This document shows positions 1-4,943 of a DNA stretch of 5,030 bases, one piece after another. Position numbers and translations under genes: made by a program. Under the pieces are notes generated by a model. The model saw only the letters and a program-made list of their open reading frames with translations, was not told the DNA's origin and did no database searches. Position 1 is the stretch's first letter; every line of letters starts with the position of its first letter. This DNA comes from CAMLDH01 sp966250375 (lineage in GTDB: Bacteria > Pseudomonadota > Gammaproteobacteria > Burkholderiales > Burkholderiaceae_D). Location of the stretch: assembly GCA_966250375.1 (NCBI GenBank), contig CBINHE010000171.1, positions 1-5,030 of the forward strand, written 5' to 3'.

Positions 1-51
1 TGCGACGGTATCGGTGCGCGGGGCGCACCCTACAGTGATTTGCAATCCGCT
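1..51. repeat. REP-like palindromic intergenic sequence downstream of pqqD
   Basis: A perfect 7-bp stem (GGTGCGC at 13-19, GCGCACC at 23-29) with a 3-base loop follows pqqD. Read on the minus strand it sits in a TAGGGTGCGC...GCGCACC context, a pattern I recall as a recurrent intergenic repeat in beta- and gammaproteobacteria. No U-run follows the stem on either strand, so it is not a standard terminator. It could still protect the 3' end of the pqq mRNA or cause partial termination. No ATG for pqqE occurs in these 51 bases. The repeat-family assignment is from memory; the palindrome itself is directly visible. Confidence 0.5.
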
Positions 52-315
52 CTAACTGATCCAGCCGCGTTCCTTGGCGAGCTGCAGGAACGCTCTTACG
101 TCTGCGTCGAGATCCGTGGTTGAAAATGACGCTTCAAGGTCGCTGACGATGGCTGCGATGTCACGCTCGCCATCGCAGCGTTTTAAAATTTCCGCAGCGC
201 TCTGATTGAGTTTCACCATACCTTCTGGGTAGAGCAAAACATAGTTGTTTTGCGCTTCCTCCCATTGCAGGCGGAACAATCTGGATAACTTCGGTTTATT
301 GCTTGGTTCGCTCAT
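52..315 (-). CDS. pqqD: PqqD, PqqA-binding chaperone of PQQ biosynthesis
   Basis: This 87-residue protein has the usual size of PqqD, a cytoplasmic RiPP recognition element. PqqD binds the precursor peptide PqqA and presents it to the radical SAM enzyme PqqE, which then joins Glu to Tyr. The family signature is visible: FRLQWEEAQNNYVLLYPEG (residues 14-32), then MVKLNQSAAEILKRCDG (33-49), and a helical C-terminal half ending in a GW pair. The start ATG lies 21 bases after the pqqC stop, with only a weak AGG three bases upstream, so translation may depend on coupling to pqqC. It is the last gene of the visible operon. In some bacteria PqqD is fused to PqqC or PqqE; here it is a free protein with its own stop codon. 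Confidence 0.95.
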   Translation of the reverse strand: MSEPSNKPKLSRLFRLQWEEAQNNYVLLYPEGMVKLNQSAAEILKRCDGERDIAAIVSDLEASFSTTDLDADVRAFLQLAKERGWIS

Positions 316-336
316 AGGCCTGTCTGCACTTGTTTG

Positions 337-1053
337 TCAGGGATACGCTTTTTCGATCGCGTCCAGCATCGACCACAATATGTCGAGCTTGAATTGCAGG
401 ATGTCGAGCGCGCGCTCCTGCTGAGCACGCGTGTTGAAGTAGCCCAGCGTCACTTGCAATCCATGTTCGACATCGCGTTCTGCCAGCGAGATGCGGCTGC
501 GGAAGTATTGCAATCCTTCCGCCTGGATCCACGGATAATGCTGCGGCCAGGTGGCAAGGCGATCCTTGTGAATTTTGGGTGCGAACATCTCAGTCAATGA
601 CGAACATACCGCCTCTTGCCACGGCGCGTGACGGGCAAAGTTGACATAGGCATCGACGGCAAAACGCACACCGGGAACGACATGCTTTAACGACCATAAT
701 GCGTCGCGCGAGATACCGACCGCTTCACCCAATCGTGTCCATGCTTCGATTCCGCCCGGATTGCCCTCATGGCCGTCGTGGTCGAGAAGGCGCTGCACCC
801 ATTTGCGCCGCGTCTCGCGGTCGGGACAATTAGCGATAATCGCCGCATCTTTTTGCGGAATGTTGATCTGATAGTAAAACCGATTGGCAACCCAGCCACG
901 AATCTGCGCCTCATTCAGCTGGCCATTGTGCATCCGTACATTGAACGGATGGTGGATGTGATACCCGGCGCCTTTTGCCCGCAACCGTTCTTCAAACTCA
1001 CTACGGCCCCACGTCTGGCCAGCCATTGTTTCATTGGATGTCATGGCGTTCAT
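337..1053 (-). CDS. pqqC: PqqC, pyrroloquinoline-quinone synthase
   Basis: PqqC is a cofactor-free oxidase that catalyses the last step of PQQ synthesis: ring closure and an eight-electron oxidation of AHQQ using O2. It has the all-helical, heme-oxygenase-like TENA/THI-4 fold. By comparison with the Klebsiella enzyme as I remember it (offset of 8), all the active-site residues are present: His32, Arg58, Tyr61, Gln62, Lys68, Arg88, His92, His162, Arg165, Tyr183, Arg187 and Lys222. The protein is 238 residues and ends at ...DAIEKAYP, slightly shorter at the C-terminus than the ~251-residue Klebsiella form but past all catalytic residues. Its ATG overlaps the pqqB stop as ATGA, so the two are translationally coupled. 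Met4 or Met10 are possible alternative starts, because the ribosome-binding site is weak. Nothing suggests inactivation. Confidence 0.96.
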   Translation of the reverse strand: MNAMTSNETMAGQTWGRSEFEERLRAKGAGYHIHHPFNVRMHNGQLNEAQIRGWVANRFYYQINIPQKDAAIIANCPDRETRRKWVQRLLDHDGHEGNPGGIEAWTRLGEAVGISRDALWSLKHVVPGVRFAVDAYVNFARHAPWQEAVCSSLTEMFAPKIHKDRLATWPQHYPWIQAEGLQYFRSRISLAERDVEHGLQVTLGYFNTRAQQERALDILQFKLDILWSMLDAIEKAYP

Positions 1054-1970
1054 AAATTGATTTCCATTCCGTCGAACGCCACCTCGATACCGTGCTGCGT
1101 CAGTGTCGCGCGTTCCTTGGAATCCTCGTCTAGGATCGGATTGGTATTGTTGATATGAATCAGAATTTTGCGACGCGGACCGATGGCATCCAGCACCTCG
1201 ATCATGCCGCCGTCCCCCGATTGCGGCAAATGCCCCATGGCTGCGGCTTTCTTTTTGGAGAGGCCCTGCTCGATCATTTCGTCCTCGGTCCAGAAGGTGC
1301 CGTCCACCAACAGGCAGTCTGCCATGCGCATCGCGGTCTCGATGTGCGGCTCGATCTCTCCGAGGCCAGGAGCGTAAAACACTTTTTTACCATTTGCCGT
1401 GTTCTCGATCATGAGGCCGATATTGTCGCCCGGCTGCGGCATTTCGCGATGCGGCGAGTACGGTGGCGCTTTACTGGCCAACGTCATGGGCGTGAAGCGT
1501 ATGCCGTCGATCCCCGGCAGTTGTACCGCAGTTGCACTGTTGCGATCCGCTTGTAGCGGATGCCACTGAACGCTGCAGTAATGCGACAGCACCCGTGTTA
1601 ATGGCAAGCCGGTTGTCAGGTCCTCCCAGACCGATGCCGTGCAATACAGCGGCAAAGGTTTTCCTTCACGCAGCATCAGGAGCCCGGTCACGTGATCGAT
1701 TTGGGCATCCATGAGCATGACCGCCGCAATGCCGGTATCGCGCTTGGCGCGGCCTGGTTGCAGCACCGGTGTCGCGCGAATCTGGGCAAGAATGTCTGGA
1801 GAGGCGTTAATCAGCGCCCAATCTGTGCCATTGGACGACACTGCAATTGATGATTGCGTACGCGCTTTGGCGGTAATCGTATGTCGGCGAATGCCGTCGC
1901 AATTGCGGCAATTGCAATTCCACTGCGGAAATCCACCGCCTGCGGAAGAGCCTAGTACGATGATTTTCAT
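1050..1970 (-). CDS. pqqB: PqqB, metallo-beta-lactamase-fold hydroxylase of PQQ biosynthesis
   Basis: This 306-residue protein matches PqqB in length and along its whole sequence. PqqB has a metallo-beta-lactamase fold and is reported to be an iron-dependent hydroxylase acting on the tyrosine ring of the cross-linked Glu-Tyr intermediate; older work suggested a transport role. Visible motifs are the N-terminal GSSAGGGFPQWNCNCRNC (residues 7-24) with a CxCxxC structural zinc site (Cys19, 21, 24), and DAQIDH (89-94), the PqqB variant of the HxHxDH metal motif. Others are GDNIGLMIE near 180, a GHLPQSGDGG loop near 245, and LIHINNTNPILDEDS towards the C-terminus. The ATG is only 10 bases past the U-tract of the upstream hairpin and lacks a good Shine-Dalgarno, which predicts low expression relative to pqqA. 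It overlaps pqqC by 4 bases. Confidence 0.96.
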   Translation of the reverse strand: MKIIVLGSSAGGGFPQWNCNCRNCDGIRRHTITAKARTQSSIAVSSNGTDWALINASPDILAQIRATPVLQPGRAKRDTGIAAVMLMDAQIDHVTGLLMLREGKPLPLYCTASVWEDLTTGLPLTRVLSHYCSVQWHPLQADRNSATAVQLPGIDGIRFTPMTLASKAPPYSPHREMPQPGDNIGLMIENTANGKKVFYAPGLGEIEPHIETAMRMADCLLVDGTFWTEDEMIEQGLSKKKAAAMGHLPQSGDGGMIEVLDAIGPRRKILIHINNTNPILDEDSKERATLTQHGIEVAFDGMEINL

Positions 1971-1980
1971 TGTGTTGACT

Positions 1981-2020
1981 TAAAAATAAAATGCGGCAAT
2001 CGCGCGGGCGATCACCGCAT
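1981..2020 (-). terminator. Rho-independent terminator or attenuator between pqqA and pqqB
   Basis: On the minus strand a two-part hairpin occupies 2020-1991. The outer stem ATGCGG/CCGCAT is 6 bp. After a 2x2 internal loop, the inner stem ATCGC/GCGAT is 5 bp, closed by a 4-base loop. It is followed directly by TTTATTTTTA (1990-1981), a good U-tract in pqq transcription direction. It lies inside the operon, 71 bases separating the pqqA stop from the pqqB start, so it should terminate only part of the transcripts. That would give abundant short pqqA mRNA and less full-length pqq mRNA. An excess of pqqA transcript over downstream genes is known from other PQQ producers. Confidence 0.8.
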
Positions 2021-2041
2021 ACCTTCAGGAATATCGAGGCA

Positions 2042-2116
2042 TCAGCGATTGGCGATATACATCGTGATTTCGAAGCCAAAACGTAAATCTGAAAATTCCG
2101 GTTTAGTCCATTTCAT
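2042..2116 (-). CDS. pqqA: PqqA, precursor peptide of PQQ
   Basis: This 24-residue peptide is the ribosomally made substrate from which PQQ is built. It begins MKWTKPEFSDLRFGFE and ends ITMYIANR, matching the PqqA family along its length. The conserved Glu16 and Tyr20 (ExxxY) are the residues whose side chains PqqE links and which end up in PQQ; the rest is leader and tail. Two ATGs are adjacent. The one at 2116 is preferred because AGGAG (2127-2123) is then 6 bases upstream; using the ATG at 2119 would leave 3 and add one Met. The strong ribosome-binding site contrasts with the weak ones of pqqB-D and fits high expression of the consumed substrate. It is the first gene of the operon. Confidence 0.95.
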   Translation of the reverse strand: MKWTKPEFSDLRFGFEITMYIANR

Positions 2117-2181
2117 CATGTTCTCCTATCCAATCAATAAGAATCTGCCACCATTTTTGTCCCTGTAATTGTGTCGGCATC

Positions 2182-2210
2182 AATAGATTGTCGTCACAAC
2201 CAAAGATCAA
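2182..2210 (-). promoter_or_regulatory. Candidate sigma70 promoter for pqqA
   Basis: On the minus strand, TTGATC (2210-2205) and TCTATT (2187-2182) are separated by exactly 17 bases; each matches 4 of 6 consensus positions. Transcription would start near 2175, giving a leader of about 60 bases before the pqqA ATG with its ribosome-binding site intact. The spacer contains an imperfect dyad, TTGTCGTCACAA on the plus strand (2188-2199), which could be a regulator site. This is a consensus match only; AT-rich DNA gives such matches by chance. Confidence 0.35.
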
Positions 2211-2288
2211 GAGCAAATTTCATGCCGAAACATACCTCCGCAGTCATTTCATGAAGGATACTTTCATGCGGGCGATGCGCACCATCCG

Positions 2289-2302
2289 TGTTTGGCCAAA
2301 CA
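2289..2302. promoter_or_regulatory. 14-bp perfect palindrome, possible operator
   Basis: TGTTTGGCCAAACA is a perfect dyad with no spacer, about 80 bases upstream of the pqqA promoter candidate. Its length and symmetry are typical of a site for a dimeric DNA-binding protein, and the TTGG/CCAA half-sites are common in operators. There is no U-run beside it, so it is not a terminator. Function is inferred from symmetry and position only. Confidence 0.3.
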
Positions 2303-2368
2303 GGGAAATCCTGCAGTACCTGCTGCGGTAGTGCTGCATGTCGGGCCCGCTAACGGTTGCCAGCCATT

Positions 2369-2385
2369 GATCGACTGAGTCGATC
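2369..2385. promoter_or_regulatory. 17-bp perfect palindrome (8-1-8), possible operator or hairpin
   Basis: GATCGACT and AGTCGATC flank a single central G, a perfect inverted repeat about 160 bases upstream of the pqqA promoter candidate. It could bind a dimeric regulator, or fold as a short hairpin in any transcript reading through from ruvB. No T-run follows on either strand, which argues against a terminator. Confidence 0.3.
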
Positions 2386-2612
2386 TTGCGGGTCACCGCG
2401 TTGTGTTGTTTGACTTGTCGGGTTGATATTACTCGGCGTGTTTTGGCAAGCAAACGCGAGTTAAACTGGTTTTTTCACTCCTTGCAGGCGCTGGTGCCGC
2501 AAGCATGGGTAAATTTTCCTTCTGGATGGGCGCAGACGAAAAAGGAAATGCCGTTCAAATTTTCAACACAGTTGTTGCATTATGGAACACCAATGGAGCG
2601 ACCAGATGCAGA

Positions 2613-3680
2613 TTACGCCGTCGGCGGCGCGTCCCACAGTTCGCCGTTCGGTCCATTGCGTGGCGCAGCGACGCCGAAGTGCACGTAAGCCGACGGCGTT
2701 GCAATGCGACCGCGCGGCGTGCGCTGCAAAAAACCCTGCTGAATCAGGTAAGGCTCCAGCACATCTTCAATCGTGTCGCGCTCTTCGCCGATCGCGGCAG
2801 CCAAATTGTCGAGCCCCACCGGGCCGCCATTGAATTTGAACAATACCGCTTCCAGCAATTTGCGGTCCATGAGATCGAATCCGACTGGATCGACATCCAG
2901 CATCACCAATGCGGCATCGGCCATGGCCTTTGTGATACGCCCATCCCCTTTGACTTCCGCGTAATCGCGCACACGGCGCAGCAAACGGTTCGCGATACGC
3001 GGCGTGCCGCGGCTGCGCTTGGCGATCTCAAACGCCCCATCGTCGGCGATAGGTGCATGCAGCAAGGCGGCGCTGCGCGTGACGATTCTGGCGAGTTCTT
3101 GCGGCGTATAAAATTCCAGTCGCGCAACGATGCCGAAGCGGTCGCGCAGTGGGTTGGTCAGCATACCGGCGCGCGTGGTGGCGCCGACCAGCGTAAACGG
3201 CTGCAAATCAAGCCGTACCGAGCGCGCGGCGGGTCCTTCGCCGATCATGATATCGATTTGATAGTCTTCCAACGCCGGATACAAGATTTCTTCAACCACG
3301 GGCGACAATCGATGAATCTCATCGATGAACAGCACATCGTTGGCTTCGAGATTGGTCAATAAAGCAGCGAGATCGCCTGCACGTTCCAGCACCGGGCCGG
3401 AAGTCTGGCGCAAATTGACGCCCATTTCACGCGCGATGATATGCGCCAGCGTGGTTTTACCAAGTCCCGGCGGACCAAACAGCAAGGTGTGATCAAGTGC
3501 TTCACGCCGCTGACGCGCGGCGGTGATGAAAATTTCGAGCTGGCTGTGGATCTTTTCCTGCCCCACGTATTCGTCGAGTTGCTTGGGCCGCAATGCGCGC
3601 TCGATCGCCTCTTCATTCGGTGAAACAGGCGTCGCCGCAATAATGCGTTGCTCGGTGAAACTGTCGGTTTGGATACTCAT
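2613..3680 (-). CDS. ruvB: RuvB, Holliday-junction branch-migration ATPase
   Basis: RuvB is the AAA+ ring motor that, with RuvA, pumps DNA through Holliday junctions during recombination and fork repair. The 355-residue protein is full length. Visible elements are the Walker A GPPGLGKTT (69-77), Walker B LFIDEIH (117-123), sensor 1 GATTR (166-170), the arginine-finger segment LRDRFG (178-183, Arg181), and the sensor 2 region RGTPRIANRLLRR (224-236). The C-terminal winged helix with the DNA-contacting RTPRGR (320-325) follows. The N-terminal MSIQTDSFTEQRIIA extension and overall sequence look Oxalobacteraceae-like. The start is supported by GAGGAG (3694-3689) 8 bases upstream. It is probably cotranscribed with ruvA, though 166 bases with a long foldback separate them. 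No ruvC is seen in the window. Confidence 0.98.
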   Translation of the reverse strand: MSIQTDSFTEQRIIAATPVSPNEEAIERALRPKQLDEYVGQEKIHSQLEIFITAARQRREALDHTLLFGPPGLGKTTLAHIIAREMGVNLRQTSGPVLERAGDLAALLTNLEANDVLFIDEIHRLSPVVEEILYPALEDYQIDIMIGEGPAARSVRLDLQPFTLVGATTRAGMLTNPLRDRFGIVARLEFYTPQELARIVTRSAALLHAPIADDGAFEIAKRSRGTPRIANRLLRRVRDYAEVKGDGRITKAMADAALVMLDVDPVGFDLMDRKLLEAVLFKFNGGPVGLDNLAAAIGEERDTIEDVLEPYLIQQGFLQRTPRGRIATPSAYVHFGVAAPRNGPNGELWDAPPTA

Positions 3681-3688
3681 GAATTCAA

Positions 3689-3694
3689 CTCCTC
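3689..3694 (-). promoter_or_regulatory. Ribosome-binding site of ruvB
   Basis: GAGGAG on the minus strand lies 8 bases before the ruvB ATG. It fixes that start and allows ruvB to be translated independently of ruvA despite the long spacer. Confidence 0.75.
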
Positions 3695-3713
3695 ATTGGC
3701 GGCGAATCAAGGC

Positions 3714-3843
3714 CCGCGCAGTAATAAGTCAGGTAATTTGGTGGCCGTTTTCATAATGCATTGCCCCATGCCTGCAAGGGGCGGACAACGCGGCAGTGCG
3801 CCCGGTACGCGCCAGCAAAATTGCCTAACTTATTGCTGCGCGG
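3714..3843. repeat. 130-bp foldback (MITE-like) element between ruvA and ruvB
   Basis: The ends are near-perfect inverted repeats. The left arm, 3714-3739, begins CCGCGCAGTAATAAGT; the right arm, 3818-3843, read on the other strand begins CCGCGCAGCAATAAGT. They match at 23 of 26 positions, and all three differences are transitions. Pairing continues to about 3745/3811 with one bulge and one mismatch. In RNA several differences become G-U pairs. Inside are smaller hairpins, for example GCCCC/GGGGC (3763-3767, 3778-3782). The element starts 3 bases after the ruvA stop. I see no target-site duplication and no transposase. It could be a non-autonomous mobile element, or a structured spacer affecting ruvB mRNA. 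A 20-codon minus-strand frame inside it is probably chance. Confidence 0.65.
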
Positions 3844-3846
3844 ATC

Positions 3847-4425
3847 TTACGCCTTGGACAACGCCTTCAGCGCCAGCTTGATGCCGTCCGATACGCCGGC
3901 ACCGGCCGGCACCTGCTTCAACGCCAGCATCGCCTCTTTATCAGAATAGCCGAGCGCTGCCAGCGCATTCAAGATATCGGAAGTTGCATCGTTGTGCATG
4001 GCACCGCCGACAGCGCCCAGATCCGCTCCCAGTTTCCCCTTCAATTCCAGCAACAGCCGTTCCGCGGTTTTTTTGCCGATGCCCGGCACTTTGGTGAGCC
4101 GTCCCGCTTCTTGCAAGGTGATCGCCTGCGACAAATCCGGCACTGACATGCCGGAGAGGATCGACAACGCAGTACGCGCACCGACACCAGATATCTTGAT
4201 GAGTTGTTTAAACACGTTACGTTCCTCGGCCGTGCCGAAGCCATACAACAACTGCGCATCTTCGCGCACTGCGAGATGCGTCAATAACACGACTTTTTCG
4301 CCCAAGCCGGGCAGATTGTAAAATGTGCTCATCGGCACATCGACTTCATAGCCGACACCATTGCAATCCACCAATAGTTGCGGTGGATTTTTCTCAAGCA
4401 AAATTCCGGAAAGACGGCCTATCAT
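3847..4425 (-). CDS. ruvA: RuvA, Holliday-junction recognition subunit
   Basis: RuvA binds the four-way junction as a tetramer and loads RuvB rings on opposite arms. The 192-residue length is normal. Domain I is an OB fold (about 1-62) beginning MIGRLSGILLEK, with the acidic pin Glu55-Asp56 in REDAQLLYGF. Domain II holds two helix-hairpin-helix motifs, IKISGVGARTA (76-86) and LTKVPGIGKKTAERLL (110-125). A linker leads to domain III (about 147-192), which contacts RuvB. The frame stays open 36 codons upstream to 4533, but that part overlaps the divergent gene and is not RuvA-like; the family start MIGRL at 4425 is chosen, with AAGG 10 bases upstream. ruvC, often just upstream in proteobacteria, is replaced here by a divergent gene. 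Confidence 0.97.
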   Translation of the reverse strand: MIGRLSGILLEKNPPQLLVDCNGVGYEVDVPMSTFYNLPGLGEKVVLLTHLAVREDAQLLYGFGTAEERNVFKQLIKISGVGARTALSILSGMSVPDLSQAITLQEAGRLTKVPGIGKKTAERLLLELKGKLGADLGAVGGAMHNDATSDILNALAALGYSDKEAMLALKQVPAGAGVSDGIKLALKALSKA

Positions 4426-4440
4426 GTGGGAATGACCTTC

Positions 4441-4469
4441 AAAATATTTGTTTGAATCATACAGGACAA
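4441..4469 (-). promoter_or_regulatory. Weak candidate promoter for ruvA
   Basis: TTGTCC (4469-4464) and TATTTT (4446-4441) on the minus strand are 17 bases apart, each 4 of 6 to consensus, in the 56-base gap between divergent genes. Against it, the predicted start near 4434 would fall inside or after the AAGG ribosome-binding site of ruvA. The true start may differ or lie farther upstream. Confidence 0.25.
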
Positions 4470-4481
4470 CCAGACAGGACA

Positions 4482-4943
4482 ATGCATCTACACGGCCATA
4501 AAGCACAGCATCAAAAACCCTTGCCTCGCCCACTGTATTGGAGCGTCACACTTCTTGGCGTGTTTTGGGCATTACCGTTGACGCTCATTGGAATCGTTCT
4601 TGCGCTTCCGATTCTCGCGTGGCGCGGACATGTCTACCTAGTGCGCGAATCGACACCGGCACTGTTGGTGCGCGGACCGTTCGCCGATTACTTGCTGGCA
4701 AGGCATCCGTTCGGTGCGATGTCCGCCATGGCAATCGGCCATATCGTGGTCGCAGACCGGCACACGCTGACCAAGCAAATCCTGACGCACGAATTAGCGC
4801 ACGTAGGGCAAGCGGCGCGCTGGGGAATTGTGTTTCCTTTTGCCTATCTGGCCTCCAGCGCATGGGCCGCGTTGCGGGGACGTGATGCGTACTGGCACAA
4901 TATTTTTGAAATTGCGGCGCGCAATGCCGAAAAGCATGAATAA
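4482..4943 (+). CDS. Small membrane protein with HELAH metallopeptidase-like motif, function unknown
   Basis: I do not recognise a named family for this 153-residue protein. A basic, His-rich N-terminus (MHLHGHKAQHQKPLPR) leads into a strong membrane segment at about 20-47. A soluble stretch follows, then HELAH at 103-107 within ILTHELAHVGQAARWG. A second hydrophobic segment (about 114-131) comes next, and then YWHNIFEIAARNAE (138-150). HExxH is the zinc-binding motif of many metallopeptidases, and Glu143 in the NxFExxA block could be a third ligand, as in gluzincins. I recall similar HELxHVxQ...NPFExxA proteins, usually annotated hypothetical. Activity is inferred. The ATG at 4482 has AGGA only 2 bases upstream, with another AGGA 15 bases upstream. 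The frame stays open further upstream to 4323, but that part overlaps ruvA. Confidence 0.8.
   Translation: MHLHGHKAQHQKPLPRPLYWSVTLLGVFWALPLTLIGIVLALPILAWRGHVYLVRESTPALLVRGPFADYLLARHPFGAMSAMAIGHIVVADRHTLTKQILTHELAHVGQAARWGIVFPFAYLASSAWAALRGRDAYWHNIFEIAARNAEKHE

Larger units (their letters stand above)
2117..2612. other. Gene-poor region between ruvB and pqqA
   Basis: I find no convincing gene in these ~496 bases. A 69-codon minus-strand frame (2244-2453) starts with TTG, has no ribosome-binding site and resembles nothing I know. A plus-strand frame with ATG at 2505 looks protein-like for about 35 codons but then runs antisense into ruvB. The region holds a pqqA promoter candidate, two perfect dyads (2289-2302, 2369-2385) and small hairpins (CATGAA/TTCATG at 2250-2268; TACC/GGTA within 2311-2338). 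There is no clear terminator after ruvB: CAACA/TGTTG (2566-2579) is AT-rich and lacks a U-run. The length is generous for a leader, so it may include decayed coding sequence or a short RNA. Confidence 0.5.

Noticed and set aside
1807..2079. 90-codon minus-strand frame overlapping pqqA and pqqB
   Set aside because: It is an out-of-frame shadow that covers the end of pqqA, the terminator hairpin and the start of pqqB.
2244..2453. 69-codon minus-strand frame between ruvB and pqqA
   Set aside because: TTG start, no ribosome-binding site, no recognisable domain, and it crosses both palindromes; likely chance.
2432..2476. Hairpin CGTGTTT/AAACGCG followed by a T-run on the plus strand
   Set aside because: The T-run is separated from the stem by several bases, the stem has a wobble and a large loop, and no plus-strand gene lies upstream to be terminated.
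2505..3362. 285-codon plus-strand open frame
   Set aside because: Most of it lies antisense to ruvB and translates into arginine- and histidine-rich shadow sequence. Only the part before 2613 could be a remnant.
3648..3881. Plus-strand frame across the ruvA-ruvB spacer
   Set aside because: It runs through the inverted-repeat element and into ruvA antisense, has no ribosome-binding site, and its composition is that of non-coding sequence.
4426..4533. 36-codon N-terminal extension of ruvA
   Set aside because: RuvA proteins begin at MIGRL; the extension overlaps the start of the divergent gene and has no family similarity.
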